From the NCBI GenBank assembly GCA_947498815.1, contig CANMLU010000008.1:62001-126000 (forward strand): a stretch of 64,000 nt of DNA, in the 5' to 3' direction. The notes beneath the pieces were generated by a model, which saw only the letters and a program-made list of their open reading frames with translations, did no database searches and was not told where the DNA came from. A program made the translations under genes and the position numbers. The DNA is from an uncultured Aquimarina sp. GTDB taxonomy: Bacteria > Bacteroidota > Bacteroidia > Flavobacteriales > Flavobacteriaceae. Numbering within the stretch: the stretch's first letter is position 1; every line of letters starts with the position of its first letter. Positions 1 through 8,893 of the stretch are shown here, one piece after another.

Positions 1-2
1 AT

Positions 3-107
3 TGTTACCGGAATGGTAATCCAGATGATGATTCAAACCAAAATTTGGTAATTAAGTTGTATTTGATGTTGTATTTGCCACATTGTAGTAATATATTCGT
101 ATTTTGA
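3..107 (+). other. possible C-terminal tail of an upstream gene cut by the window edge
   Basis: One forward frame is open from the window edge to a TGA at 105-107. It reads as a short tail (CYRNGNPDDDSNQNL, then a hydrophobic stretch). The other two forward frames close within 51 bases. The piece is too short to assign to a family. It could equally be non-coding leader of the dCMP deaminase gene, which starts 30 bases later. Confidence 0.25.
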
Positions 108-137
108 TTGTTATGAATACACGAGTCATTCTGCCCT

Positions 138-569
138 ATGTCTAAGAAAAAGCAACTGAAATACGATAAAGCCTATCTTAGGATTGCAAGGGAGTGGGGT
201 AAATTATCGCACTGTGAACGAAAAAAAGTTGGTGCAGTTATTGTTAAGGATAGAATGATAATCTCCGATGGGTTTAACGGAACTCCAACAGGTTTTGAAA
301 ACCCATGCGAAGATGAAGAAGGATATACCAAGTGGTACGTGCTGCATGCCGAGGCAAATGCAATCTCCAAAGTTGCATCCTCGACACAATCATGTAAAGG
401 GGCAACCCTTTATATTACGTTATCACCATGTAAGGAATGTAGTAAACTGATTCACCAGGCAGGAATACGGCGGATAGTGTATCAGATAGGATATAAGGAT
501 AATTCGGGCTTGAAATTTCTTGCAAAGGCCGGAGTAGAAATAGAACAGATTACGGATTTAGAAGATTAA
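138..569 (+). CDS. dCMP deaminase family protein (zinc-dependent cytidine/deoxycytidylate deaminase)
   Basis: This 143-residue protein has the zinc deaminase signature. HAE at residues 70-72 gives the zinc-binding His and the proton-shuttling Glu, and PCKEC at 97-101 gives the two zinc-binding Cys. The extended region before HAE (PCEDEEGY, about 56-63) is typical of deoxycytidylate deaminases of the ComEB type, which make dUMP for thymidylate synthesis. Its stop codon overlaps the start of the next gene by one base (TAATG), so the two are probably translated together. The family is clear. Substrate (dCMP rather than another nucleotide) is inferred from length and spacing. It fits the nucleotide-metabolism genes further along, though they are not in the same operon. 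Confidence 0.88.
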   Translation: MSKKKQLKYDKAYLRIAREWGKLSHCERKKVGAVIVKDRMIISDGFNGTPTGFENPCEDEEGYTKWYVLHAEANAISKVASSTQSCKGATLYITLSPCKECSKLIHQAGIRRIVYQIGYKDNSGLKFLAKAGVEIEQITDLED

Positions 570-2152
570 TGGGATATTCAAAAAAATACTTGCCTTTGTT
601 TTTAGGTTTGGCAGTTGGAGCGGGAGTGTTTTTAGGTAGTAAGCTTGATTTCAGCAACCCCTCTGCAAAGTTGTTTTCGTACAATGCTAAAAAAGAAAAA
701 CTTAATCGACTTATTGATTACATCGATTATGAATATGTCGATGAGATTAATACGGATAGTATTGTAGATGTTACTGTAAACAGAATACTCGAGAATCTAG
801 ATCCACATTCGGTATATATCCCCCCAGAAGAATTAGAAGGAATCACAGAGAGTATGCAAGGAGATTTTATAGGCATTGGAGTGAGCTATTATCCATATAG
901 AGATACAATTTCGGTAATTAATACTATAAAAGGAGGCCCGAGCGAAAAATCTGGAATAAAAGCAGGGGATCGAATTTTAATGGCAGACAGTGATACGCTT
1001 TTTGGTGAGAGTTTGATCCAAGATGGTTTGGCAAATAAATTGAAAGGAGAATTAAATAGCCAGGTGCAATTAAAAGTGTATAGAAAAGGTACTGGTGTTT
1101 TTGATGTGATGGTAAAAAGAGGAAGAGTTCCATTGCAAAGTGTAGATGCAGCATATATGCTTAATGATAAATTGGGCTACATTAAAGTAAATCGATTTGC
1201 AGAGACTACCTATAAAGAGTTTAAGAATGGAGTTGAAAATTTACAGGATAAAAATGCAAAAAGTATTGTTGTCGATCTACGCGATAATGGAGGTGGATTC
1301 ATTGCGCCAGCTTTAAAAATGGCCGATGAGTTTCTTAAGGACGATGAACTTATCATGTTTACAAAAAACAAAAAAGGAGCCATCGAAAATAATTACGCAA
1401 CCAATAGAGGAAGTTTTGAACAGGGTGATATTTATGTCTTAATCAATGAGAACTCTGCATCTGCCAGCGAGATTTTTGCAGGAGCAATTCAAGATAATGA
1501 TAGAGGTATTATCGTAGGAAGACGCTCTTATGGTAAAGGGCTAGTGCAAAGAGAAATGGCCTTGGGTGATGGGAGCGCTATACGCTTAACGATTTCAAGA
1601 TATTATACCCCTACTGGTCGCTCCATTCAAAAACCCTATATTAACGGGAATAAAGAATACTTTAACGAGTATTTAGAACGATATAAAAATGGAGAACTTC
1701 AGAATGCAGATAGTATTCAAGTGGCAGATTCTTTAAAATTTAAAACTCCAGGAGGTAAAACTGTATATGGAGGAGGAGGGATCATACCCGATATATTTGT
1801 AAGTAAGGATACGACCAGAGTAGGTGAGACATTAAATTATATGCTTCGCTCTGGACGTATGGGGCGCTATGTTTTTGAAGAATTGGATAAAAAGAGAGCG
1901 TTTTATAATGAGTTATCCGAGGAAGAATTTAGAAAAGACATAACTATAGAAGATGGGTTTGCCGAAGGTTTTATGAATTATGCACGAAGTTTGGGAGTTG
2001 AAATTGAGTTGAAAAATTACCAAATCCAGTTAAAAAAGTATTTAAAAGCCACGATGGCACAGCAATTATTTGGTTCTGGTGCATTTGAGAAAATTATTAA
2101 TGGTGATGATGCAATGATTAATAAAGTATTGTCCCTTTCGCAAAAAGAGTGA
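569..2152 (+). CDS. S41 family C-terminal processing peptidase (CtpA-like)
   Basis: This is a periplasmic serine protease of 527 residues. A single N-terminal hydrophobic segment (about 8-23) looks like an uncleaved anchor or signal. A PDZ domain follows (about 95-180), then the S41 catalytic domain. The Ser-Lys dyad is visible: SASASE at 296-301 with Ser298 as the likely nucleophile, and YGKG at 321-324 with Lys323. The substrate-binding VDLRDNGGG motif is at 235-243. These enzymes trim or degrade envelope proteins from the C-terminus. It overlaps the deaminase stop codon by one base and is translationally coupled to it. It is distinct from the larger Tsp/Prc-type S41 protease at the other end of the window. 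Confidence 0.93.
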   Translation: MGYSKKYLPLFLGLAVGAGVFLGSKLDFSNPSAKLFSYNAKKEKLNRLIDYIDYEYVDEINTDSIVDVTVNRILENLDPHSVYIPPEELEGITESMQGDFIGIGVSYYPYRDTISVINTIKGGPSEKSGIKAGDRILMADSDTLFGESLIQDGLANKLKGELNSQVQLKVYRKGTGVFDVMVKRGRVPLQSVDAAYMLNDKLGYIKVNRFAETTYKEFKNGVENLQDKNAKSIVVDLRDNGGGFIAPALKMADEFLKDDELIMFTKNKKGAIENNYATNRGSFEQGDIYVLINENSASASEIFAGAIQDNDRGIIVGRRSYGKGLVQREMALGDGSAIRLTISRYYTPTGRSIQKPYINGNKEYFNEYLERYKNGELQNADSIQVADSLKFKTPGGKTVYGGGGIIPDIFVSKDTTRVGETLNYMLRSGRMGRYVFEELDKKRAFYNELSEEEFRKDITIEDGFAEGFMNYARSLGVEIELKNYQIQLKKYLKATMAQQLFGSGAFEKIINGDDAMINKVLSLSQKE

Positions 2153-2168
2153 TTTAACCCCTACACAT

Positions 2169-2474
2169 ATGTCAGAATTCGAAGAGTATTTACTTGCAGT
2201 TGCAATATGTTCTCCCCTTTTTTTCTTTATTATCGCTGTTGCGTTCAGATTATTAGATAATAGTGCAGCAATTTTTTTAAATCACGATATTTTGGTAGAT
2301 ACTTCTTATGTTTCTGCAGATATTATTAGAGAACATATCGAGAGCTCCGAAGATGCCAAGCTTAAAAGTGCATTGAAGCGAGCATTACTTTTTAGAAAGC
2401 TTCATAATTTCTTTATGATTTTAATGATTATTTCGGTTCCTCCGGTGATTATAGTTTGCTTTTTTATTTTTTAG
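2169..2474 (+). CDS. hypothetical protein with two membrane segments
   Basis: This 101-residue protein has one hydrophobic segment at the N-terminus (about 6-28) and another at the C-terminus (about 80-101). A charged, helical middle section (DIIREHIESSEDAKLKSALK) lies between them. It starts 16 bases after the CtpA-like gene and so probably belongs to the same transcript. I do not recognise a family. The reading frame is supported by the operon-like position and by the end of coding just before a convergent gene. Confidence 0.65.
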   Translation: MSEFEEYLLAVAICSPLFFFIIAVAFRLLDNSAAIFLNHDILVDTSYVSADIIREHIESSEDAKLKSALKRALLFRKLHNFFMILMIISVPPVIIVCFFIF

Positions 2475-2513
2475 AAAAAAAACGCTATATAATGAGGGTT
2501 ATATCATCAAAAC

Positions 2514-2714
2514 TTATTTCCCTTTTCTTTTTTGTTGAATGCTTCTTGAGATTAGTAAAATCAACATGAGTACAATAACACAAGCCGAAGCAAAAACACC
2601 AATAAGTGCAGTCTTGCTATCACCTATAAGGATGTTTTCAAAATTTAGATGTGTTATATTGTATATCAGTAATGCCGTTGCAATTACGATTAAGGTATAG
2701 ATAAAGTACTTCAA
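2514..2714 (-). CDS. small membrane protein of unknown function
   Basis: This 66-residue protein has two predicted membrane helices (about 3-20 and 36-58), a short polar linker (NFENILIGDSK), and a lysine/arginine-rich tail (QQKRKGK) that should stay in the cytoplasm. It lies 20 bases downstream of the MarC gene on the same strand and is probably cotranscribed with it. It converges on the 101-residue membrane protein. No family recognised. A 66-residue frame with this pattern is unlikely to be random, but it is short. Confidence 0.6.
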   Translation of the reverse strand: MKYFIYTLIVIATALLIYNITHLNFENILIGDSKTALIGVFASACVIVLMLILLISRSIQQKRKGK

Positions 2715-2734
2715 AATTATAGTTTAATGTTTCT

Positions 2735-3313
2735 TTAGGCTAAAAAAAGACTTTTGATATTCGTAGCAAATAATTTAACCGCTATGGCAAGCAAAATTAC
2801 GCCAAATATTTTACGCACAACATTAATCCCCTGTTTTCCTAAAACCTTTTCTATCTTCCCAGAAGATTTTAATACGATATAAACGAAAATGATGTTGATT
2901 ACGATAGCGATTACAATATTAACAGGTTGGTATTCCGCTCGTAGTGACAGAATTGATGTCATAGTTCCTGCACCAGCAATCAGCGGGAATGCAAGAGGCA
3001 CCACTGCGGCAGTTTCGGGAGCATCATCTTTGTAAAGTTGTATACCCAAGATCATTTCAATGGCCAGAAAGAAAATAATAAAAGATCCGGCGACTGCAAA
3101 AGAATTGACATCAATGCCAATTAGACTTAATATTTCCTTACCAACAAATAAGAAAAGAATCATAATTATGGCAGCTACTATTGATGCTTTTTCGCTTTGA
3201 ATATGCCCCGCTTTTTTACGAAGATCTATAATGATAGGAATGCTTCCTACAATATCTATAACCGCAAACAAGATCATGCTTGCTGTTAAAATTTCTTTGA
3301 GGTTAAAATTCAT
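2735..3313 (-). CDS. MarC family integral membrane protein
   Basis: This 192-residue, very hydrophobic protein has about six membrane helices. It matches the MarC/UPF0056 family in length and in landmarks: the N-terminal FAVIDIVGSIPIIIDL segment and the mid-protein PLAFPLIAGAGTMTSIL segment. The function of the family is not settled; the early link to multidrug resistance in E. coli was later withdrawn. It is read divergently from the DUF3109 gene, with a 113-base shared upstream region. A small two-helix membrane protein follows on the same strand. Confidence 0.88.
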   Translation of the reverse strand: MNFNLKEILTASMILFAVIDIVGSIPIIIDLRKKAGHIQSEKASIVAAIIMILFLFVGKEILSLIGIDVNSFAVAGSFIIFFLAIEMILGIQLYKDDAPETAAVVPLAFPLIAGAGTMTSILSLRAEYQPVNIVIAIVINIIFVYIVLKSSGKIEKVLGKQGINVVRKIFGVILLAIAVKLFATNIKSLFLA

Positions 3314-3426
3314 ATAGAAATGGTTTCAAAATTTGCGCAAATGTAAATAGACTTTATTGAATAAAGATATCATAAAAAGGTGAATAAATTATAAAAATAC
3401 TCTTTCATAAGAATTATCTTAGCGGC

Positions 3427-3996
3427 ATGTTTCAATTAGGAAAAACAATTATCTCCGAAGATATTATAGAGAAAGATTTTGTTTGCAATCTATCAGCATG
3501 CAAGGGTGCATGTTGTATAGATGGAGAAGCAGGCGCTCCGCTTGATGAATCCGAAACACAAAAACTTGAAGAAATTTACCCGATAATTAAATCGTATTTA
3601 CGAAAAGAGGGTATAGAAGCAATTGAAAAGCAAGGAACTTCTGTTAAAACATCAAAAGGAGAATTAGAAACGCCACTTATAGATGGTGCTGATTGCGCTT
3701 ATGTGATTTTTGATGAGAAAGGAACTGCTATGTGTGCTATTGAAGAAGCGTATAATCAGGGTGAAATCGATTGGAAAAAACCAGTATCCTGCCACTTATA
3801 TCCAATACGTGTGCAAGACTACACAGAGTTTTCTGCAGTAAATTATCATAAATGGGAAATATGTGATGATGCATGTACTCTGGGGAAAGAATTACAAGTT
3901 CCGGTCTACAAATTTGTAAAAGAAGCTTTGATTCGAAGGTTTGGTGAAGATTGGTATCTCGAACTTGAAAAGGTGGCCGCCAATATGAGAAAATAA
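3427..3996 (+). CDS. DUF3109 family cysteine-rich protein
   Basis: This 189-residue protein has a cysteine cluster near the N-terminus (CNLSACKGACCIDGEAGAP, about 21-39) and further cysteines in MCAIEEAYN, SCHLYPIR and CDDACTLGKE. This is the hallmark of the DUF3109 family found across Bacteroidota, related to YkgJ-type CxxCxxCC zinc or iron-sulfur proteins. The biochemical role is unknown. It is a single-gene unit divergent from marC. A TATCTTAG box sits just upstream of the start and may be its -7 element. Confidence 0.85.
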   Translation: MFQLGKTIISEDIIEKDFVCNLSACKGACCIDGEAGAPLDESETQKLEEIYPIIKSYLRKEGIEAIEKQGTSVKTSKGELETPLIDGADCAYVIFDEKGTAMCAIEEAYNQGEIDWKKPVSCHLYPIRVQDYTEFSAVNYHKWEICDDACTLGKELQVPVYKFVKEALIRRFGEDWYLELEKVAANMRK

Positions 3997-4075
3997 ACCT
4001 TATTTTTTTATTCTTAAAATTCAAAATTCTCTAACTTTTTTGCACTTTTTTTGTTAAAAAAAGGACTTTATTATC

Positions 4076-4094
4076 ATTACGGTTTTGCCGTAAT
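4076..4094 (+). terminator. hairpin, possible terminator after the DUF3109 gene
   Basis: ATTACGG and CCGTAAT form a perfect 7-base-pair stem around a 5-base loop. A T-rich but interrupted tract follows. It lies about 80 bases after the DUF3109 stop, which is far for a terminator, so it could instead be a leader structure. Confidence 0.35.
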
Positions 4095-4275
4095 TTCTAT
4101 GTTTTTGTCTTTACTGATTTTCTGTTCAAAAAACCCGGTTAGCAGGGGAAAAATAAGACTTTTTTAAGAATAATAGCGTGATTATTTTTGACTTGTACTA
4201 TATTGTAAAATTTTGATTATCAGGTATTTGTGATTTGTTTTATGAAAGGTGGATTTTATTGCGAATCCTCTTCGT

Positions 4276-4296
4276 GTTGAAAACTTTGTTGAAAAC
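4276..4296 (+). repeat. 9-base direct repeat upstream of nrdB
   Basis: GTTGAAAAC occurs twice with starts 12 bases apart, about 100 bases before the nrdB start. One helical turn separates the copies, which suits a dimeric regulator. It resembles neither the NrdR box nor the DnaA box consensus. It may be chance in AT-rich DNA. Confidence 0.35.
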
Positions 4297-4394
4297 GTTT
4301 ACTAACTTTTGGTAGAACTTTTGACCTATTTCTTGATCTTTGTAAGACCCTTTAGAAAAGAAAAATTTCTTAGAAAACAGCTAAAAAAATTTAA

Positions 4395-5372
4395 ATGAGC
4401 GCCGTAGAACCTATTTTGCAAGAGAACAAAGACCGATTCGTAATTTTTCCTATTCAACATCATGATATTTGGGAGTGGTATAAAAAGTCGGAAGCTAGTT
4501 TTTGGACTGCAGAAGAAATTGATTTACATCAAGACATTACAGATTGGTCTACTAAGCTTACGGAAGATGAGCAGTATTTCATCAAGCATATCTTAGCATT
4601 TTTTGCAGCTTCCGATGGGATTGTGAATGAAAACCTTGCAGAAAATTTTGTCAATGAAGTACAATACAGTGAAGCAAAATTTTTCTACGGATTTCAAATC
4701 ATGATGGAAAACATTCATTCCGAAACGTATTCATTACTTATTGATACGTATGTTAAGGATGAAAAGGAAAAAAATATGTTGTTTAATGCAATCGACAACT
4801 TTCCTGCAATTAAGAAAAAAGCAGATTGGGCATTAAAGTGGATCGAATCTGATTCTTTCGCAGAACGCCTTATTGCTTTTGCAGCTGTCGAAGGGATTTT
4901 CTTTTCCGGAGCATTTTGTTCAATCTTTTGGTTGAAGAAAAGAGGATTGATGCCTGGACTTACGTTTTCAAATGAATTGATTTCAAGAGATGAAGGAGTG
5001 CATTGCGACTTTGCAGTACATCTTCATAATAAGCATTTGGTTAACAAAGTACCAAAAGAAAGAATTCGTGCAATTATCGTAGATGCCTTGAATATTGAAA
5101 GAGAATTTATTACAGAATCTCTTCCAGTAAGTTTGATAGGAATGAACTCAAAATTAATGACACAATATCTTGAGTTCGTTACCGATAGATTATTGGTAGA
5201 ATTAGAATGTGAAAAAGAGTACGGAACCGCAAATCCATTTGATTTTATGGATATGATCTCACTACAAGGAAAAACAAATTTCTTTGAGAAAAGAGTTTCA
5301 GAATATCAAAAAGCAGGAGTACTTAATAAAGATTCTGAGGACAGTAAAATAAGTTTTGATGCTGATTTTTAA
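4395..5372 (+). CDS. nrdB: ribonucleoside-diphosphate reductase small subunit (class Ia, eukaryote-like R2)
   Basis: This 325-residue radical-generating subunit of aerobic ribonucleotide reductase carries a di-iron centre and tyrosyl radical. All expected ligands are visible: Asp43 (EEIDL), Glu105 and His108 (ENIHSETY), radical Tyr112, Glu166 (VEGIFF), and Glu200 and His203 (RDEGVHCDF). The sequence follows the eukaryotic R2 pattern closely ([28 protein letters not shown]). It ends in FDADF, the C-terminal tail that docks into the large subunit. The large-subunit gene follows on the same strand, but after an unusually long 398-base gap containing inverted repeats. Confidence 0.97.
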   Translation: MSAVEPILQENKDRFVIFPIQHHDIWEWYKKSEASFWTAEEIDLHQDITDWSTKLTEDEQYFIKHILAFFAASDGIVNENLAENFVNEVQYSEAKFFYGFQIMMENIHSETYSLLIDTYVKDEKEKNMLFNAIDNFPAIKKKADWALKWIESDSFAERLIAFAAVEGIFFSGAFCSIFWLKKRGLMPGLTFSNELISRDEGVHCDFAVHLHNKHLVNKVPKERIRAIIVDALNIEREFITESLPVSLIGMNSKLMTQYLEFVTDRLLVELECEKEYGTANPFDFMDMISLQGKTNFFEKRVSEYQKAGVLNKDSEDSKISFDADF

Positions 5373-5409
5373 CTATATACTCACAGCAATGTGAGGCTAA
5401 TCAACCTCT

Positions 5410-5460
5410 AATTCTGGAATACTTTTATGCCAAAGCTTCAGCGAAGGCGGGGCCAGAATT
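5410..5460. repeat. inverted repeat with GC-rich interior in the nrdB-nrdA spacer
   Basis: AATTCTGG at 5410-5417 and CCAGAATT at 5453-5460 form a perfect 8-base-pair stem. The interior includes GCTTCAGCGAAGGCGGGG, far richer in GC than the surroundings, with an inner CTTC/GAAG hairpin. It may act as a weak terminator or attenuator after nrdB, or be a decayed repeat element. Confidence 0.5.
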
Positions 5461-5493
5461 AAAAATCAGTTAAAACATTAATGCATACTCATT

Positions 5494-5540
5494 CTGAGCT
5501 GATCATAGAACATAGTTTTGTTTAATTCAGATTAGCTCAG
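5494..5540. repeat. REP-like inverted repeat (AGCTCAG family)
   Basis: CTGAGCT-GATC at 5494-5504 pairs with GATT-AGCTCAG at 5530-5540, giving an imperfect stem of about 10 base pairs around a 25-base loop. The right arm continues into TTTGATA. The repeat at 11650-11704 has the same right-arm end, AGCTCAGTTTGATA, and a similar left arm, so the two look like members of one dispersed family. Confidence 0.55.
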
Positions 5541-5770
5541 TTTGATAAAGTTCTATAAACGAACATTTACAAAAAAACAAAAGGGACGAAAGTCAAAAAA
5601 TTATATTTTACGTACAGAATCACTCTAATTTTAGAATGTAGAGAATTCTTTTTAGTATCTGATTTTAAATAGGTGAAATATAATTTTTTGGTATTCAAAT
5701 AGTAAGATTAGTAACACAAATTAACATCAGTTTCTTCGTTAAGAAGAAAGTTTAAAAACCAAAAAATCGT

Positions 5771-8239
5771 ATGTATGTAGTAAAAAGAGATGGGCATAAA
5801 GAACCAATTATGTTCGACAAAATTACCGCAAGGGTAAGAAAATTATGTTATGGACTTAATCCATTAGTCGATCCTGTAAAGGTAGCAATGAGGGTGATAG
5901 AAGGATTGTATGATGGGGTCACAACTAGTGAATTGGATAATTTGGCGGCAGAGATAGCGGCGACCATGACTATAACACACCCAGATTATGCAAAACTTGC
6001 GGCACGTATCTCTGTTTCAAATCTACATAAAAACACAAAGAAAACTTTTTCTGAAGTGGTTACAGATCTTTATGAATATGTAAACCCAAGAACAGGTAAA
6101 AAAGCGCCATTAATTGCCAATGATGTCTATGACGTGATTATTGCTAACAAAGAAAAATTAGACTCTACGATCATTTACAATCGCGATTTTGGTTATGATT
6201 ATTTTGGTTTTAAAACACTAGAGCGTTCTTACTTACTTAAAATTAATGGTAAGATTGCAGAGCGCCCACAACATATGTTGATGAGAGTTTCTATAGGGAT
6301 ACATCTTAATGATTTGGATGCCGCTATAGAGACTTATGAATTGATGTCTAAAAAATATTTTACACACGCTACACCAACACTATTTAATTCGGGTACACCA
6401 AAACCACAAATGTCATCTTGTTTCTTGTTAACAATGCAAGATGATAGTATTGATGGGATATACGATACATTAAAACAAACAGCAAAGATTTCTCAATCTG
6501 CAGGAGGGATAGGATTATCTATTCATAATGTACGTGCCACAGGGTCATACATCGCAGGTACAAACGGAACATCAAATGGTATTGTACCAATGCTAAAAGT
6601 ATATAATGATACCGCTCGGTATGTAGATCAAGGAGGAGGAAAACGTAAAGGATCTTTTGCTATTTATGTAGAGCCTTGGCATGCTGATATTTTTGATTTC
6701 CTGGACCTGAAAAAGAATCATGGTAAAGAAGAAATGCGTGCACGGGATTTGTTTTATGCTATGTGGATTCCGGATTTATTCATGAAACGGGTACAGGAGG
6801 ATGCAGAGTGGACGTTGATGTGTCCAAACGAATGTCCTGGGTTATTTGATATCCATAGTGACGAATTTGAAAAAGAATATTTACGCTTTGAAGCTGCAGG
6901 AAAAGGGCGTAGAACGATAAAGGCTAGAGAGCTTTGGGAAAAAATCCTCGAATCTCAAATCGAAACTGGTACACCATATATGTTGTATAAAGATGCGGCA
7001 AACCGTAAATCTAATCAGCAAAACTTGGGAACAATCCGTTCTTCGAACTTATGTACCGAGATTTTAGAATATACAAGTCCAGATGAAGTGGCTGTTTGTA
7101 ACCTGGCTTCGATAGCGTTACCAATGTTTGTGAAAAATGGAGAGTTTGATCATAAAGAACTATTCAGAATTACAAAACGTGTAACCAAAAACCTGAATAA
7201 GGTAATTGATCGTAATTACTATCCGGTAAAAGAAGCAGAAAACTCAAACATGCGTCACCGCCCGATTGGATTAGGAGTGCAGGGGCTAGCAGATACGTTT
7301 ATTCAGCTACGTCTGCCTTTTACTAGTGATGAAGCAAAGAAATTAAACCAAGAGATTTTTGAAACACTTTATTTTGCTGCAGTAACAGCATCTATGGAAG
7401 AAGCCAAAGCAGATGGTCCATACCAGAGTTATAAAGGGTCTCCTATCTCAAAAGGAGAATTTCAGTACAACCTATGGGGTATAAAAGATGAAGAATTAAG
7501 TGGTCGTTGGGATTGGGCAAAGCTGCGTAAGCAAGTGCTTAAAAGTGGAGTGCGTAACTCGTTATTGGTAGCACCAATGCCTACAGCATCTACCTCTCAG
7601 ATTTTAGGAAACAATGAAGCTTTTGAGCCATATACAAGTAATATTTATACCAGACGAGTATTATCTGGAGAGTTTATTGTAGTAAATAAACACTTGCTAG
7701 AAGATTTAGTGAAATTAGGATTGTGGAATGACAATCTTAAAGATGCAATCATGCGTGCAAATGGATCCATACAGGGTATTGATATCATTCCACAGGATCT
7801 AAAAGAGCTGTATAAGACGGTTTGGGAGTTAAGTATGAAAGACATTATCGATATGTCTCGTCACAGAGGGTACTTTATTGATCAGTCGCAGTCATTGAAC
7901 TTGTTTATGGAAGGTGCAACAATGGCAAAACTAACCTCAATGCATTTTTATGCATGGAAGAGTGGATTAAAAACAGGAATGTATTACCTAAGAACAAAAT
8001 CTGCGGTAGATGCGATCAAGTTTACTCTTAAAAAAGAAAATAAAGAAAATCCAAAACCTGAAAAAGTTGCCGTAGCAGCGGCACAGGTGATGGAAGCTCA
8101 AGCTGCCAAGACAGAGCCAAAACAAGAGGCAGCTCCTGTTCCTGTAGAGGGAACAGCACTTACTCCAGAAGAACTTCGTGCTATTATTGCACAATCAAAA
8201 GAAGGCGAAGGAGATGATTGTTTAATGTGTGGGTCTTAG
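5771..8239 (+). CDS. nrdA: ribonucleoside-diphosphate reductase large subunit (class Ia, eukaryote-like R1)
   Basis: This 822-residue catalytic subunit reduces ribonucleoside diphosphates to deoxyribonucleotides. The N-terminal ATP-cone (about 1-90, starting [18 protein letters not shown]) is intact, so allosteric control by ATP/dATP is expected. The active-site cysteines are Cys217 (MSSCFLL), Cys428 (NLCTE, with Glu430) and Cys443 (AVCNLAS). The radical-transfer tyrosine pair is in GMYYLRT. The tail ends DDCLMCGS, matching the eukaryotic thioredoxin-reactive tail, with Cys817 and Cys820 as the shuttle pair. An alanine/proline/glutamate-rich linker (about 755-800) precedes the tail. A strong terminator follows. 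Confidence 0.97.
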   Translation: MYVVKRDGHKEPIMFDKITARVRKLCYGLNPLVDPVKVAMRVIEGLYDGVTTSELDNLAAEIAATMTITHPDYAKLAARISVSNLHKNTKKTFSEVVTDLYEYVNPRTGKKAPLIANDVYDVIIANKEKLDSTIIYNRDFGYDYFGFKTLERSYLLKINGKIAERPQHMLMRVSIGIHLNDLDAAIETYELMSKKYFTHATPTLFNSGTPKPQMSSCFLLTMQDDSIDGIYDTLKQTAKISQSAGGIGLSIHNVRATGSYIAGTNGTSNGIVPMLKVYNDTARYVDQGGGKRKGSFAIYVEPWHADIFDFLDLKKNHGKEEMRARDLFYAMWIPDLFMKRVQEDAEWTLMCPNECPGLFDIHSDEFEKEYLRFEAAGKGRRTIKARELWEKILESQIETGTPYMLYKDAANRKSNQQNLGTIRSSNLCTEILEYTSPDEVAVCNLASIALPMFVKNGEFDHKELFRITKRVTKNLNKVIDRNYYPVKEAENSNMRHRPIGLGVQGLADTFIQLRLPFTSDEAKKLNQEIFETLYFAAVTASMEEAKADGPYQSYKGSPISKGEFQYNLWGIKDEELSGRWDWAKLRKQVLKSGVRNSLLVAPMPTASTSQILGNNEAFEPYTSNIYTRRVLSGEFIVVNKHLLEDLVKLGLWNDNLKDAIMRANGSIQGIDIIPQDLKELYKTVWELSMKDIIDMSRHRGYFIDQSQSLNLFMEGATMAKLTSMHFYAWKSGLKTGMYYLRTKSAVDAIKFTLKKENKENPKPEKVAVAAAQVMEAQAAKTEPKQEAAPVPVEGTALTPEELRAIIAQSKEGEGDDCLMCGS

Positions 8240-8258
8240 ACCTAGATTTATATAGGGC

Positions 8259-8291
8259 AAAAGGGAAGTTTTCGTAAGATGCTTCCCTTTT
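8259..8291 (+). terminator. rho-independent terminator after nrdA
   Basis: AAAAGGGAAG at 8259-8268 pairs perfectly with CTTCCCTTTT at 8282-8291 around a 13-base loop, 19 bases after the nrdA stop. It marks the end of the nrdBA unit. Confidence 0.7.
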
Positions 8292-8337
8292 ATGTTTAAG
8301 GAGTTTTAACTTTTTATTACTACTAATAAATTTTTAG

Positions 8338-8345
8338 TATTTTTG
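8338..8345 (+). promoter_or_regulatory. Bacteroidetes -7 promoter element (TATTTTTG)
   Basis: TATTTTTG matches the TAnnTTTG consensus exactly, 41 bases before the zinc-ribbon membrane protein. No clear TTG is present at the expected -33 distance, so only the -7 half is supported. Confidence 0.4.
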
Positions 8346-8386
8346 ACCACCCTACCCAATAATCTAACTAATTAAACCTATTTGTA

Positions 8387-8887
8387 ATGGAAGAGATGGT
8401 CTTACCACAAACATTGTGTTCACAATGTAATACTACAATCAATACTGAAACTAAATTTTGTACTAATTGCGGGTATCCCGAAAACGGAACAGAAAAAGAA
8501 CAAGCTACTTATCACGCCCAAAAAGTGATGAAAAAGAGCCAAGCTAAAGATGATCACAAAAGAATCAAATCGGCAAGAAATACCTTGTATTGGATAGCCG
8601 GAATCTTTTTTGTGTCTGGGTTGTTTATGTATTACACATTACAAGATAATGCAATATTAGTCACTAATGTTATTGTTGCAACTATATATCTGGTATTGGC
8701 TTATTTGTCTCAAGAAAAGCCTTTTGTGGCAATATTATCAGGATTACTATTATATATATTGGTCATTGCCTTAAATGGAATTGTCGAGCCTGCAACTCTT
8801 TTTAAAGGGATACTTGTGAAAATTATTATCTTAAGCTTTTTGATCAAAGGTGTATATTCGGCTTCACAAAATGCCAAAGACCAATAA
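8387..8887 (+). CDS. zinc-ribbon membrane protein of unknown function
   Basis: This 166-residue protein begins with a zinc ribbon (Cys11, Cys14, Cys25 and Cys28 in CSQC...CTNCG). A charged linker follows (about 35-65), then four hydrophobic segments (about 66-80, 85-105, 112-130, 138-156). Such proteins are common in Bacteroidota and poorly characterised; the ribbon is probably structural. The next gene begins six bases later, also with an N-terminal zinc ribbon, so the two probably form a cotranscribed pair. I cannot give a function. Confidence 0.75.
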   Translation: MEEMVLPQTLCSQCNTTINTETKFCTNCGYPENGTEKEQATYHAQKVMKKSQAKDDHKRIKSARNTLYWIAGIFFVSGLFMYYTLQDNAILVTNVIVATIYLVLAYLSQEKPFVAILSGLLLYILVIALNGIVEPATLFKGILVKIIILSFLIKGVYSASQNAKDQ

Positions 8888-8893
8888 CAATAT

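Larger units (their letters stand above)
3997..4394. other. 398-base intergenic region upstream of nrdB
   Basis: I find no plausible gene here. The region is very AT-rich. It holds one compact hairpin at 4076-4094 and, nearer nrdB, a 9-base direct repeat GTTGAAAAC at 4276-4284 and 4288-4296 (period 12). The rest is presumably nrdB promoter and leader; no full TTG-N19-TAnnTTTG promoter is obvious. Confidence 0.6.
5373..5770. other. 398-base spacer between nrdB and nrdA with two long inverted repeats
   Basis: No gene is visible. The spacer carries an inverted repeat at 5410-5460 and another at 5494-5540 (listed separately), then AT-rich DNA to the nrdA start. The second ends in AGCTCAGTTTGATA, which also ends the repeat at about 11.65 kb, so part of this spacer looks like a dispersed intergenic repeat inserted within the nrdBA unit. 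Confidence 0.55.

Noticed and set aside
5521-5545. tRNA-like D-arm sequence (TTAGCTCAG)
   Set aside because: No acceptor stem, anticodon arm or T-arm can be built around it; it belongs to an inverted repeat.
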